Shown: piece by piece, positions 26,315 through 34,598 of the stretch | Layout: every line of letters begins with the position of its first letter | How positions within the stretch are numbered: the first letter of the stretch is position 1 | Origin: Actinoallomurus oryzae | GTDB taxonomy: Bacteria > Actinomycetota > Actinomycetes > Streptosporangiales > Streptosporangiaceae | Assembly (NCBI RefSeq): GCF_039541955.1 | Contig: NZ_BAABHF010000026.1 | Location: forward strand, 62,001 to 126,000 | Length of the DNA: 64,000 nt | Direction of reading: 5' to 3' | Notes under the pieces: generated by a model | Told to the model about the DNA's origin: nothing | Seen by the model: the letters and a program-made list of their open reading frames with translations, nothing else | Database searches by the model: none | Translations under genes and position numbers: made by a program

Positions 26315-27112
26315 TCAGGGGCTCTCGAATCCGGCCTGTTCGAGGACGGACCTGCCCTGGCCGGACAGGACGAGCTGGACGAACTCCTTGGCGAGGGCGG
26401 GCTGCGGCGCGTGGGCCAGCGTGGCGATCGGGTAGTCGTTGATCGCCTGGGCCGCCTCGGGGAAGTCGATGCCGGTCACCTTGCCGCCGGCGGACTTGAC
26501 GTCGGTGCGGTAGACGAGCGCGGCGTCGGCCTCGTTCAGCTGCACCTTGGTGAGGGCCGCCTTGACGTCCTGCTCCTGCGAGACCGGCTTGACCTTCAGC
26601 CCGGCCGCCGCGAGAGCCTTGAGGGCGGCGGCGCCGCACGGCACCTGCGGCGCGCATTCGACCACCTTGAGCTTGGGGTTGGTCAGGTCATTGAGCGTCT
26701 TGACCTTGCCGGGATTGCTGGGCGGCACGGCGATCTCCAGCCGGTTACGGACGAAGGTCGTCGGCGCACCGGCGGTGTCCTTGGCGTCGGTCACCGTCTT
26801 CATGGTGGCCGGGCTGGCGGCGGCGAACACGTCGGCCGGGGCGCCCTGCGTGATCTGCTGGGCCAGCGCGGAACTGCCGCCGAAGTTGAACTTCACCTTC
26901 ACTCCCGGGTGGGAGGACTCGAAGGTCTTGCCCAACGAGTTGAACGTCTCGGTCAGCGACGCGGCGGCGAAGACGAAGAGCGTCTTGCCACCCGAGCCGG
27001 AGGACCCGGACGAGTCGTCATCCGTGCTCCCGCATCCGGCCGCCAGCGTGAGACTCGTCCCGAGCACGGCCGCGAGCAGTACCCGGACGCCCCGGGGCAG
27101 ACGTTCGATCAC
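26315..27112 (-). CDS. modA: Molybdate ABC transporter substrate-binding lipoprotein
   Basis: A 265-residue protein with a lipoprotein signal (LLAAVLGTSLTLAAGCGS, lipobox LAAGC) and a Ser/Gly-rich tether. The ModA domain follows: LFVFAAASLTETFNSLGKTF, GSSALAQQITQGAPADVFAA, and DAALVYRTDVKSAGGKV. It captures molybdate outside the cell for a ModBC importer. GTG at 27112 has GAGGAG seven bases upstream; the frame is open to 27286. Unusually, modB and modC do not follow, and the gene is closed by a terminator. It lies next to the molybdenum-enzyme operon. Confidence 0.92.
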   Translation of the reverse strand: MIERLPRGVRVLLAAVLGTSLTLAAGCGSTDDDSSGSSGSGGKTLFVFAAASLTETFNSLGKTFESSHPGVKVKFNFGGSSALAQQITQGAPADVFAAASPATMKTVTDAKDTAGAPTTFVRNRLEIAVPPSNPGKVKTLNDLTNPKLKVVECAPQVPCGAAALKALAAAGLKVKPVSQEQDVKAALTKVQLNEADAALVYRTDVKSAGGKVTGIDFPEAAQAINDYPIATLAHAPQPALAKEFVQLVLSGQGRSVLEQAGFESP

Positions 27113-27513
27113 CTTGGTCTCCTCGTGCAGGTGCCCTCTGGGGGAGGGGCGGGGGTTTGGGACCCTGCGACGGCAGTCGGACCACGCGCCACCGCGGCCG
27201 TCCCAATCACGCCACCGTACTATCGCATATTCCACCCTTGAAGGCTCCGTGGTGGTGCATATGCCATATCGCTGAGCTTCTCGCACCAGTTTCTGCCCGC
27301 AGTGCCTCAGCTCGGGGAATGCCCGACGACTTTCACCGCGTTCTCAGCCGAGGACCGCCGGCCTGACGTCCCCCACCGGCTCGCACCTGAGGCGGATCAA
27401 TGGGATGTGCTCGCCCGGGGCGGCCCAGGAAAGCCGGCGCGGTGCCGTCCGCCCGGTACTCGGCCCGGCCGAGGAGGCTCACCGTGGCGTGCTCGCCTGG
27501 GGGTCGGCTGGGG
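27113..27513. other. Intergenic region upstream of modA
   Basis: No gene is supported. The first 160 bp upstream of modA include the only AT-rich stretch (27221-27275), probably the modA promoter. The rest is GC-rich and merges into a tandem repeat array. Confidence 0.5.
27259..27269. promoter_or_regulatory. AT-rich dyad in the modA promoter region
   Basis: ATATGCCATAT is a palindrome around one central base, and a related TATCGCATAT lies at 27221-27230. Sites of this kind (ATAT/GATA-rich dyads) are used by molybdate-sensing regulators of the ModE type. The match is loose and the regulator is not in the window. Confidence 0.3.
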
Positions 27514-27679
27514 GATCAGCGTGATGCGCCGGCCCGGGAACCAGCCGGTGTGACCAGCGTGACGCGCCGGCCCCGGAAACCGCCGGGGGGGATCAGCGTA
27601 ACGCGCCGGCCCCGGAAGCCCGCCGGGGGGATCAGCGTGACGTACTCGCTCTCCAGGGCGGCCGAGGAGGATCAGCATG
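27514..27679. repeat. Tandem array of a ~39-bp unit between modA and the molbindin gene
   Basis: Units begin with GATCAGCGTGACGCGCCGGC at 27514, 27552 (GACC), 27591, 27630 and, decayed, 27670, so the period is 38-40 bp. Each unit has a CGGCCCCGG-type core and a run of G at its end. The units vary in length and are adjacent, without unique spacers, so this is a minisatellite and not a CRISPR. Confidence 0.7.
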
Positions 27680-27706
27680 AGGTCGTTCCACCCTCCGGCC
27701 TGGTTC

Positions 27707-27916
27707 TCAGTCGGGGACGGCCAGCATGACGTCCGAGGCCTTGATCACGGCGACGACCTCGCGACCCTCGGACAGTTTCAGCTCGCGCGCCGCCTCGACC
27801 GTGATGGACGCGACCATGCGCACGCCGCTCGCATCCAGCTCGACGTTGGCCGTCGCCTCGCCTTCCGTGACACCGACGACCCTGGCCCGGACCTGGTTAC
27901 GCGCACTCAGCCGCAT
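27707..27916 (-). CDS. Molbindin: single-TOBE molybdopterin/molybdate-binding protein
   Basis: A 69-residue protein that is one TOBE/Mop domain: MRLSARNQVRARVVGVTEGE, then NVELDASGVRMVASITVEAA and VVAVIKASDVMLAV. Members (MopI/MopII) form hexamers that store molybdate or tungstate in the cytoplasm. Two ATGs are adjacent (27919 and 27916) after GGGAGGAGC; the second has the better spacing. It fits functionally with ModA and the Pao-type Moco enzyme nearby, although a repeat array separates it from modA. Confidence 0.9.
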   Translation of the reverse strand: MRLSARNQVRARVVGVTEGEATANVELDASGVRMVASITVEAARELKLSEGREVVAVIKASDVMLAVPD

Positions 27917-28482
27917 CATGGCTCCTCCCAGCAGCTGCCGAACCCGTGACCTGCGGAGACGTTCCCACTGGGCAGCACGCTCATACCGGTCGGCCGACGC
28001 GCCACGCGGCGACGGCGGAAGCGGCACGACGCCGACCACGAGGGCGCCGCAGTGATGGCCCTGGTCCCTGACCCCTGGCCGCGCGGCTGCCGAGCCAGAG
28101 ACGATGAGCTGGCAACCACCCGCCGACCTGGTGGCCATCCGCTGCCGTCCGCCGACCTGGGGCCCACACGCCGCCAGGATCGCAGCCGCGGCACAGTCGT
28201 CGTCCCTGCCTGACCAGCCGTGTTGGGAGGAACGAGTGAGCCGACCGCCGTCCCTAGCGTGGCTCTAACGATTTCGGATTGTGGGACGACGCAGGCAAAC
28301 CCTCTCAATAAGGCGAGCGATTCCTCGCCGCTCGCAGCGCTGCGCGATGCGGACCACCACCAGACAAGCAATCCGCCCGGGTCTATCCCTTGTCGCAGTA
28401 AGAGGGCGACCCTGCCCACGCCGGGACCGCAGCGTAGGTCCGGGAGCGCCAGCCCACGCTGAGAGCACAACGCACGCCGGGC
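27917..28482. other. Apparently non-coding, decayed region
   Basis: Several frames are open, as always at this GC content, but none has recognisable domains or a convincing ribosome binding site. A local AT-richer stretch at 28255-28290 could hold a promoter. The downstream part of a MEDS-domain gene may have been eroded here. Confidence 0.4.
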
Positions 28483-28710
28483 GCACGGGGAGATCGCCAT
28501 TACGGCGGTCTCGGCCGCGATGGCCTGGGTGAACCGGGCCTCGCAGGCCGGCATCAGCGGGTACGCGCCGGGCCGGCGGAGCGCCCAGCTCATGTCGGCG
28601 GTGAGCCGGACCGCCGGATATCCCTGCTCGGCGGCCTCGGTGACCTCCCGGCCGATCACCGCGAACATCCGGTCGGAATCGAAACGCCCCGGGGACAGCC
28701 AGAGCACACC
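28483..28710 (-). pseudogene. Fragment of a MEDS-domain (DcmR-like sensory) protein
   Basis: About 76 residues read GRFDSDRMFAVIGREVTEAA, then GYPAVRLTADMSWAL and FTQAIAAETAVMAISPC. This is the C-terminal half of a MEDS domain, usually found in actinobacterial sensor or anti-sigma-related proteins. Neither the N-terminal half (the H-x-C-xFY block) nor the normal continuation after the SPC block is present. The frame runs on into unrelated sequence, so the gene is broken at both ends. The 156-bp repeat array abuts its 5' side. Confidence 0.6.
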
Positions 28711-28781
28711 GCTGCGGCGAGGAAGCCTGGGCAGGGAGCCTTCGGAGGAGTCACCATGCCGCGCAGCAGGTGCGAGAAGTC

Positions 28782-29343
28782 CAGGTGGTGGGGACGCGTC
28801 GGAAGGGCGCAGCGCGTGCCTCGGGGGCATCCGTTGTCCGTGGCCGTCCTTGCTGTGCAGGGCGGAGAGGGCGTTTGGGGCAGTGGTGGTCTTGGGCCGG
28901 TTGTCCGTGCCAGGCGGGGTGTGGGCTGGCCGCGGTGGTGGAGGATGCGCCGGAGGGGTGCAGCGCGTCTCCCTGGGGGCGGTCGTCGTCTGTGGCCGGC
29001 CGTCCTTGCTGCGCAGGGCGGAGAGGCCGTTTGGGGCAGCGGTGGTCTTGGGCCGGTTGTCCGCGCCAGGCGGGGTGTGGGCTGGCCGCGGTGGCGGGGG
29101 ACGCGTCGGAAGGGTGCAGCGCGTCTCCCTGGGGGCGGTCGTCGTCTGTGACCGGCCGTCCTTGCTGCGCAGGGCGGAGAGGCCGTTTGGGGCAGCGGTG
29201 GTCTTGGGCCGGTTGTCCGCGCGAGACGGGGTGTGGGCTGGCCGCGGTGGTGGAGGATGCGCCGGAAGGGCGCAGCGCGTCTCCCCGGGGGCGGTCGTCG
29301 TCTGTGATCGGTCGAACCCTGCTGCGCAGGGCGGAGAGGAAGC
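28782..29343. repeat. Tandem array with a 156-bp unit, about 3.6 copies
   Basis: The landmark CCGTCCTTGCTG starts at 28844, 29000 and 29156, and a decayed copy follows at about 29312; a partial unit precedes the first. The copies are highly similar and differ mainly by single bases. Because 156 is a multiple of three, frames stay open through the array on both strands, giving long apparent proteins rich in Arg, Pro and Gly. These lack recognisable domains and are probably not genes. Confidence 0.8.
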
Positions 29344-29451
29344 GGGGCGGCGAGCGTCTCCGACCAGTCGATCGTTCCGGGCGGGGACACCGGCGAGAGG
29401 GCCTGCGGGACGGGCGGGGGAATCCGACGGGGGGACGGACGGGATGTGTCC

Positions 29452-29955
29452 CTAATCGGGGCGGCGGTTGGCGCGGGCGAAGGCCAGGGCCTCGTGAGCC
29501 AGGGCCGGCCAGTCACGGCCGGAGTGTGGGGCGAGGCTCAGCCATTCGCGCATTGGCGTGTCCTTGTTCGCATCGAATCGGGCGCCCTCGCCGGTGGAGA
29601 CCAGCTCCCCGACACGGTCGGCGGGTAGTTTGAGCACCAGGCGGCCCCGGACGAACATCGCGAAGATCTTGCCGTGGAAGCGCAACGCCGTGCGGCCGAA
29701 GCCGCGGCCGCCGCTCGGCGGGTCGACGCCGTCGATCGCGGTCATCTCCTCGACCAGGTCGGCATAGCGGTCTTGCGGCCCTTCGGCCGGTTCGGCATAG
29801 CGGTCTTGCGGCTCCTCGGCCGGGTCGGCATAGCGGTCTTTCGGTCCCTCGGCCGGGTCGGCATGGCGCTCTTGCCGCCCCGCCGCCCGCCCGTCCTCTC
29901 CGCTCACGCCCGTCAGCCTAAACACCACCACCGACACTTCCCCCTGCTTGTCCAC
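29452..29955 (-). CDS. TfoX/YjbR-like protein with repetitive N-terminal extension
   Basis: Residues ~70-167 form a TfoX N-terminal/YjbR-like domain: FGRTALRFHGKIFAMFVRGR, then LVLKLPADRVGELV and DANKDTPMREWLSLAP. Actinobacterial members are small alpha/beta proteins of unclear role, perhaps in stress or DNA binding. The first ~65 residues are unusual: an 11-residue unit (RYADPAEGPKD) is repeated nearly four times and ends exactly at RYADLVEEM, where normal family members begin. The frame starts with GTG at 29955, 8 bp before the upstream stop; GTG at 29907 is also possible. Confidence 0.75.
   Translation of the reverse strand: MDKQGEVSVVVFRLTGVSGEDGRAAGRQERHADPAEGPKDRYADPAEEPQDRYAEPAEGPQDRYADLVEEMTAIDGVDPPSGGRGFGRTALRFHGKIFAMFVRGRLVLKLPADRVGELVSTGEGARFDANKDTPMREWLSLAPHSGRDWPALAHEALAFARANRRPD
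29761..29880. repeat. 33-bp in-frame tandem repeat inside the TfoX-like gene
   Basis: GGCATAGCGGTCTT recurs at 29761, 29794 and 29827, and as GGCATGGCGCTCTT at 29860, giving an exact 33-bp period. Each unit encodes 11 residues (DRYADPAEGPK-type), so the frame is preserved. Confidence 0.8.
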
Positions 29956-29962
29956 AAGTGGA

Positions 29963-30994
29963 TCAGAGCTTCTCGGTCAGCCGGGTGAGGATGTCGGCCA
30001 CCGGTTCCGCGGTGGCGTGGCGGTGGCCGGTGCCGGCCCACAGGTGGAGTATCTCCTGGTCGTTCGCTGTCGCCGCTGCCTTGCGCAGTGGGCTGGTCAG
30101 GTGGTGTACGGCAGGGTAGCCCGACGGTGCGCTGTCGCCGTACCGGTCCGTGAAGCGGTTGCGCAGCCCGCGTGCGGGGCGGCCGGTGAACGCGCGGGTC
30201 ACGACGGTGCGGTCGCGCGCCGGGTCGGCCAGTGCCGCGCGGTGTGCGGCGGAGGCGCCGCTCTCCTCCGATCGCAGCAGGACCGTGCCGACCATGGCCG
30301 CGACCGCGCCCGCCCGCAGTGCCCCGGCGACGTCGTCCGGCGTGGCGAGGCCGCCCGCCGCGATCAGCGGGAGTTCGGTCACCCGTCGTACCCGGGCGAG
30401 CAGTTCGGTGAGCGGGATCTCCTCCGGCATCCGCTCCGGCGTGAGCGTGCCCGAGTGCGCGCCCGCCGCCGAGCACTGGACGACGAGCAGCCCGGCTCCC
30501 GCCTCCTCCGCGCGGCGGGCCTCCTCGGCCGACGTCACGGTCTGGGCGACCAGGCTGCCCGCGGCGCGCAGGGCCCCGACCACGGCCGGCTCCGGCACCC
30601 CGAACGTGAAGCTCACGATCGGAACGGGACCGGCGAGCAGCAGGTCGATCTTGTCCTTCCAGCGGTCGTCGTCCTCGACCGGTTCGCCGGCGGTCAGATC
30701 CAGCCCGTACGGCTCGGCCTCGGGCTGGATCGCCCGTGCGTACCGGCGGTACGCGTCGAGACCCACGGGCACCGGGTTGGGTGCGAACAGGTTGACCCCG
30801 AACGGCACGCCCTCGGCCCGTACGGCGGCGATCTGCCCGGCCAGTGCCTCCGGCGTCTTGTAGCCGGCGGCGAGGAAGCCCAGACCGCCCGCTCGCGCGG
30901 CGGCCGTGACCAGCGCCGGGGTGCCGGCTCCTCCGGCCATCGGCGCCGCGAGCACCGGAACGGTCAGGCCGAGGTCGGGCAGTGGCGAACCCAT
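29963..30994 (-). CDS. Nitronate monooxygenase (2-nitropropane dioxygenase family)
   Basis: A 343-residue FMN-dependent TIM barrel with the family signatures VLAAPMAGGAGTPALVTAAA, FGVNLFAPNP, VVQCSAAGAHSGT and LPLIAAGGLATPDDVAGAL. It oxidises alkyl nitronates such as propionate 3-nitronate to the aldehyde or acid, a detoxification step. ATG at 30994 has AGGAG five bases upstream, better than the frame's first ATG at 31006. The TfoX-like gene follows 7 bp after its stop, so the two are probably co-transcribed. Confidence 0.9.
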   Translation of the reverse strand: MGSPLPDLGLTVPVLAAPMAGGAGTPALVTAAARAGGLGFLAAGYKTPEALAGQIAAVRAEGVPFGVNLFAPNPVPVGLDAYRRYARAIQPEAEPYGLDLTAGEPVEDDDRWKDKIDLLLAGPVPIVSFTFGVPEPAVVGALRAAGSLVAQTVTSAEEARRAEEAGAGLLVVQCSAAGAHSGTLTPERMPEEIPLTELLARVRRVTELPLIAAGGLATPDDVAGALRAGAVAAMVGTVLLRSEESGASAAHRAALADPARDRTVVTRAFTGRPARGLRNRFTDRYGDSAPSGYPAVHHLTSPLRKAAATANDQEILHLWAGTGHRHATAEPVADILTRLTEKL

Positions 30995-31532
30995 GTCTCT
31001 CCTCATCGCGGTCGGCGGGCGGACCGGCGCGGCACGGATCGGCGCGGCCGGGGCACGTCCGGTGACGTCAGACTCTCATCGTGCGGCAAGGCACGCGTCG
31101 GCGGACCGGCCCTCCGGCACCCTCCTGCCGGCGGACCGACCCGGCGGCCCCAGCCGATCCGGTGGCATGGCCCGGTCCGGTGGCGCCGCTCTGCGTACGC
31201 CCCGTCGCCGATATCGCCCCATCCCCGGCATTCTCTTGACCGCGGCCCGATCCGGTGGCGCGGGGCCGATCCGGCGGCGCGGGCCGCGCGTACGTCTCGT
31301 CGCCGACGTCGTCCCGTCCCGGCATCCTCCCGTGCCTTCGGATCATCCCCGTACCGCCTTGGCCGGCGCGTGCGCCTTCGCGTACACCCGTGCCTTCTCG
31401 TGTGTCCCCGTACACGGCCTTCGCACGTGGGCCTCCGTACCCAGGCCCGCGCGGCAGGTGCACCGTCGGAGCCGGTTCGCGGAAGTATCGGGTGATCTTT
31501 CGCGCGCGCAGCGGGTCCGCGAGGATGGGCTC
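30995..31532. other. Long divergent intergenic region with a degenerate direct repeat
   Basis: No gene is supported in about 540 bp between the divergent nitronate monooxygenase and the LLM oxidoreductase. A segment starting CGATCCGGTGGC at about 31155 is repeated in diverged form at about 31248 (offset 93 bp, roughly 80 bp long). Both promoters must lie here. Confidence 0.5.
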
Positions 31533-32399
31533 ATGACCGTACTCGGCGCCGTCAGCCTGCCCCAGCTGCCACCCGAACGCCTGCGCGACCTCGCCCGTGT
31601 GGCCGACGACGCGGGGCTGGAGGAGCTGTGGCTCTGGGAGGACTGTTTCTGGGGGAGTGGGGTCGCCACCGCGGCCGCCGTGCTCGGCTGGACCGGGCGG
31701 CTGCGCGTGGGAGTCGGGCTGCTGCCCGTGCCGCTGCGGAACGTCGCCCTGGCGGCGATGGAGATCGCGGCGCTGCACCGGCTCTTCCCCGGCCGCGCGA
31801 CGATCGGCGTCGGCCACGGCGTGCAGGACTGGATGGCGCAGGTCGGCGCGAAGGCCGACTCGCCCGTGACGCTCCTGCGCGAGCATCTCGCCGCCCTGCG
31901 TGCGCTGCTCGCCGGGGAGGAGGTCACCGTCGACGGACGGTACGTTCACCTCGACAAGGTCAAGCTGGACTGGCCGCCCCGGACGCCTCCGCCGATCGTC
32001 GCGGGCGCGACCGGGCCGCGCACGCTCCGGCTGTGCGGTGAGGCCGCCGACGGCACGATTCTCACCGCGGGCACGGCGCCGGACGACGTACGAGAGGCCT
32101 GCCGGCTCGTGGACGAGGGCCGCGCGGCGGCCGGACGCACCGGCCCGCATCAGATGATCGTCTACCTTCTCACCGCGACCGGGCAGGGCGCGGAGGAGCG
32201 GCTGGCGGCCCAGCTGCGCCGCGAGGGCCGCGACCGGACGGCCGGCATCGCCGGTGACGCGCGTACGGTCGCCGACGCCGTCCGGCGGTGGGCGGACGCC
32301 GGCGCCACCACCGTCGTCCTGGAGCCGACCGGCGACGAGCCCGACCCGGAGGGTTTCGTACGATTCGCGGCCGGGCAGGTCCGGCCGCTCCTCGGCTGA
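31533..32399 (+). CDS. LLM-class F420/FMN-dependent oxidoreductase
   Basis: This 288-residue luciferase-like monooxygenase fold has the typical openings GLEELWLWEDCFWGSG, VGLLPVPLRNVALAAMEIAA and GRATIGVGHGVQDWMAQVGA, and a C-terminal strand PPPIVAGATGPRTLRLCGEA. Family members use F420 or FMN to reduce or oxidise varied substrates; in actinomycetes F420 is common, but the cofactor cannot be fixed from sequence alone. ATG at 31533 follows GCGAGGATG; a longer upstream frame has no coding character. It is convergent with the ABC exporter gene. Confidence 0.88.
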   Translation: MTVLGAVSLPQLPPERLRDLARVADDAGLEELWLWEDCFWGSGVATAAAVLGWTGRLRVGVGLLPVPLRNVALAAMEIAALHRLFPGRATIGVGHGVQDWMAQVGAKADSPVTLLREHLAALRALLAGEEVTVDGRYVHLDKVKLDWPPRTPPPIVAGATGPRTLRLCGEAADGTILTAGTAPDDVREACRLVDEGRAAAGRTGPHQMIVYLLTATGQGAEERLAAQLRREGRDRTAGIAGDARTVADAVRRWADAGATTVVLEPTGDEPDPEGFVRFAAGQVRPLLG

Positions 32400-32457
32400 A
32401 CGGTCCGCAGACGCCGGTCCGACCTCCCCGGTGACGCCCGGCGGTGGTACGGCCGGT

Positions 32458-34488
32458 TCACGCCAGAGACGATCGGGCATCTTCCTCGGGGGCCTGCGGG
32501 GTGGTCTCGTACGCGGCGGCCTGCAGGAGGTACAGCTCGCGGTAGGCGCCCTCGCGCGCCATGAGCTCATCGTGGGTGCCGCCGGCGGTGATCCGGCCGT
32601 GCTCGAGCACGTGGATCACGTCGGCGTCGCGAATGTTGGCCAGGCGATGGGTGATCAGGACCACGGTACGGCCGCGCATGTGCCGGCGGATCGCCTCGAA
32701 GAGCGTGTGCTCGGCGCGCGCGTCCAGGTTCGAGGACGGCTCGTCGCAGATGATCAACGGTGCGTCGCGGTAGAAGCCGCGGGAGACGGCGACGCGCTGC
32801 CACTGCCCGCCGGACAGCTCGTGGGAGTCCTTGAACCGGCGGTCCAGCATCGTGTCCCAGCCGTGGGGCAGCGAGGCGACCACCTCGTCGGTGCCGGCGG
32901 AGACGGCGGCCCGGTCGAGGCGCGCGGGATCGTCCTCATCGCCCAGCACCACGTTGGCGCGCGCGGTCATCGGCCAGTGGGCGTGGTCCTGCGCGATGAC
33001 CGCGACCCGTGAGCGTACGGCCTGGGCGTCGGCGTCCGCGAGGTCCACCCCGTCCCAGCGGATGCGGCCGGACCCCGGCGTGTACAGGTGGGCGAGCAGC
33101 TTGGCCAGCGTGCTCTTGCCGGATCCGTTCTCCCCGACCAGTGCCATGATCTGTCCGGCGGGCAGCGTGAGCGACACGTCCCGCAGGGCCGGTTCGTCGG
33201 CCCCGGGATAGGTGAACGACACGTTCTCCACGGTGATCGCGGCGAAGCCGCCAGAGACGTCGGCGGTGGCCGTCGGCGACAGGTGGGTGCGCGCGGTCGC
33301 GAGGAACGTCGTGTAGTCGGTGAGGTACAGGCCCTGCTCGTAGCACTCGTTCACCGCGTGGACCAGCTGGGACAGCGCGGCCCGGCTCGTACGGATGGCC
33401 AGGACGGCGGTGCCGGCGACGGCGAGGGGCAGCCACGCCGCGGCCAGCAGCAGCGCGAGCACGAGGTAGACCAGCCCGCCGGCCAGCCCGGACCCGGCGT
33501 CCCCGGCGAGCCGGGTGGCGACGTTCTTGCGCGCGAGTCGGAGCTGGGCGTCACGGTAGACGTCCGCCACCCGCCGGTACTGGGCGAGCAGGAGGCCCTG
33601 GAGGGTGTACGAGCGCAGGTCGGCGGCGTACCGGCGGTTGCTGAGCAGGTCGCCCAGGATCACCGAGTGGTAGCGGGGACCGACGGTCTGCACCATCATC
33701 AGGTACCGCGAGCGCGCGACGCGGATCGCCGCCCAGGCCTCGGGCAGCGCGGTGACGAGCAGGAGCGGGAGCAGCACCGGATGCAGCGTGGTGATGGCGA
33801 TCGCGGCGGCCACGAAGGAGGTCGCGCCGGTGACGATGTCGATCGTGGCCGAGACCACCTGCTGCGCCGCCGAGGCGCCCGGCCCCTCGGCCCGCATGAG
33901 GGCCTCGTAGAACTCCGAGTCGTCGTAGCTGGCCAGGTCGATGCGGCTCGTCACCTCGTACAGCTCCACCTCGGCCCGCTGCTGCACCCGCGGTGTCAGG
34001 CTGGCCTGAGCCCATCCGGCTGCGGCCGACAGCAGCGACCGCAGGATCGCCGCCCCGCCGACGAGGAGCAGGGACGGCAGCGCCGCGCGTACCCGCTCCG
34101 GCGTCGGACCCGCGGCGAGCAGGGCGTCGAGCACACCGGTCGTGGCGAGCAGGCCCAACGCGGTGAAGACGCCCGACATCAGGTTCAGCGCGACCGTGGT
34201 GACCGTGTCGGCGGGCCCCGCGCGCCAGGCCAGGCGCAGCGCTTGGCCGACCAGCGCGGGCAGCCGGCGGGCGACGGCCGTGAACCGCGCGGTCGCCGCC
34301 GCCTCGGCGTGGTCGTACCAGTGAAGCGTCGCCACCGTCGGCAGGACGTCTTCCTTTCCAGGGGCGTCGCCCGTGCCCGGGGCGGCGGCGTCGCTCTGCC
34401 CGGTGGCGGCGCGTCCGCCGGGGATGTCGTCCTGCTCCTGCTCTCCGTCGTCGTCTCGTACGGTGTCGGCCGATGGCGTCTCTTCCAT
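32458..34488 (-). CDS. ABC exporter (fused TM domain and ATPase)
   Basis: A 676-residue half-transporter. Residues 1-60 are acidic and disordered. A six-helix type IV TM domain spans about 95-400 (LLPLLLVTALPEAW, LVYLVLALLLAAAWLPL). The ATPase domain from about 430 has Walker A GENGSGKST, signature ELSGGQWQR, Walker B LIICDEPSSNLD and the H-loop VLITHRL. Such proteins export peptides, lipids or drugs as dimers. ATG at 34488 follows a GGGGGTGGG stretch; ATG at 34512 is possible. No partner half-transporter or biosynthetic gene adjoins, so the substrate is unknown. The upstream open frame to 35703 is a shadow of the MFS gene. Confidence 0.9.
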   Translation of the reverse strand: MEETPSADTVRDDDGEQEQDDIPGGRAATGQSDAAAPGTGDAPGKEDVLPTVATLHWYDHAEAAATARFTAVARRLPALVGQALRLAWRAGPADTVTTVALNLMSGVFTALGLLATTGVLDALLAAGPTPERVRAALPSLLLVGGAAILRSLLSAAAGWAQASLTPRVQQRAEVELYEVTSRIDLASYDDSEFYEALMRAEGPGASAAQQVVSATIDIVTGATSFVAAAIAITTLHPVLLPLLLVTALPEAWAAIRVARSRYLMMVQTVGPRYHSVILGDLLSNRRYAADLRSYTLQGLLLAQYRRVADVYRDAQLRLARKNVATRLAGDAGSGLAGGLVYLVLALLLAAAWLPLAVAGTAVLAIRTSRAALSQLVHAVNECYEQGLYLTDYTTFLATARTHLSPTATADVSGGFAAITVENVSFTYPGADEPALRDVSLTLPAGQIMALVGENGSGKSTLAKLLAHLYTPGSGRIRWDGVDLADADAQAVRSRVAVIAQDHAHWPMTARANVVLGDEDDPARLDRAAVSAGTDEVVASLPHGWDTMLDRRFKDSHELSGGQWQRVAVSRGFYRDAPLIICDEPSSNLDARAEHTLFEAIRRHMRGRTVVLITHRLANIRDADVIHVLEHGRITAGGTHDELMAREGAYRELYLLQAAAYETTPQAPEEDARSSLA

Positions 34489-34598
34489 CCCACCCCCAGG
34501 CTCCGCCCCCATGATGGGCCCGCCCGGGACGGCCCGCTGTGTCACGTGGCACGGTCGGGGGAGCCGGGCGTAGCGACGGACGGCTCGGCGTGACCGCT

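Noticed and set aside
27514..27679. Possible CRISPR array
   Set aside because: Units abut each other without unique spacers, their length drifts (38-40 bp), and no cas gene is present.
28520..29455. Long open frames through the 156-bp array on both strands (up to 312 codons)
   Set aside because: They exist because the repeat length is a multiple of three. The products are low-complexity Arg/Pro/Gly sequences without domains, and the plus-strand frame also runs antisense through the MEDS fragment.
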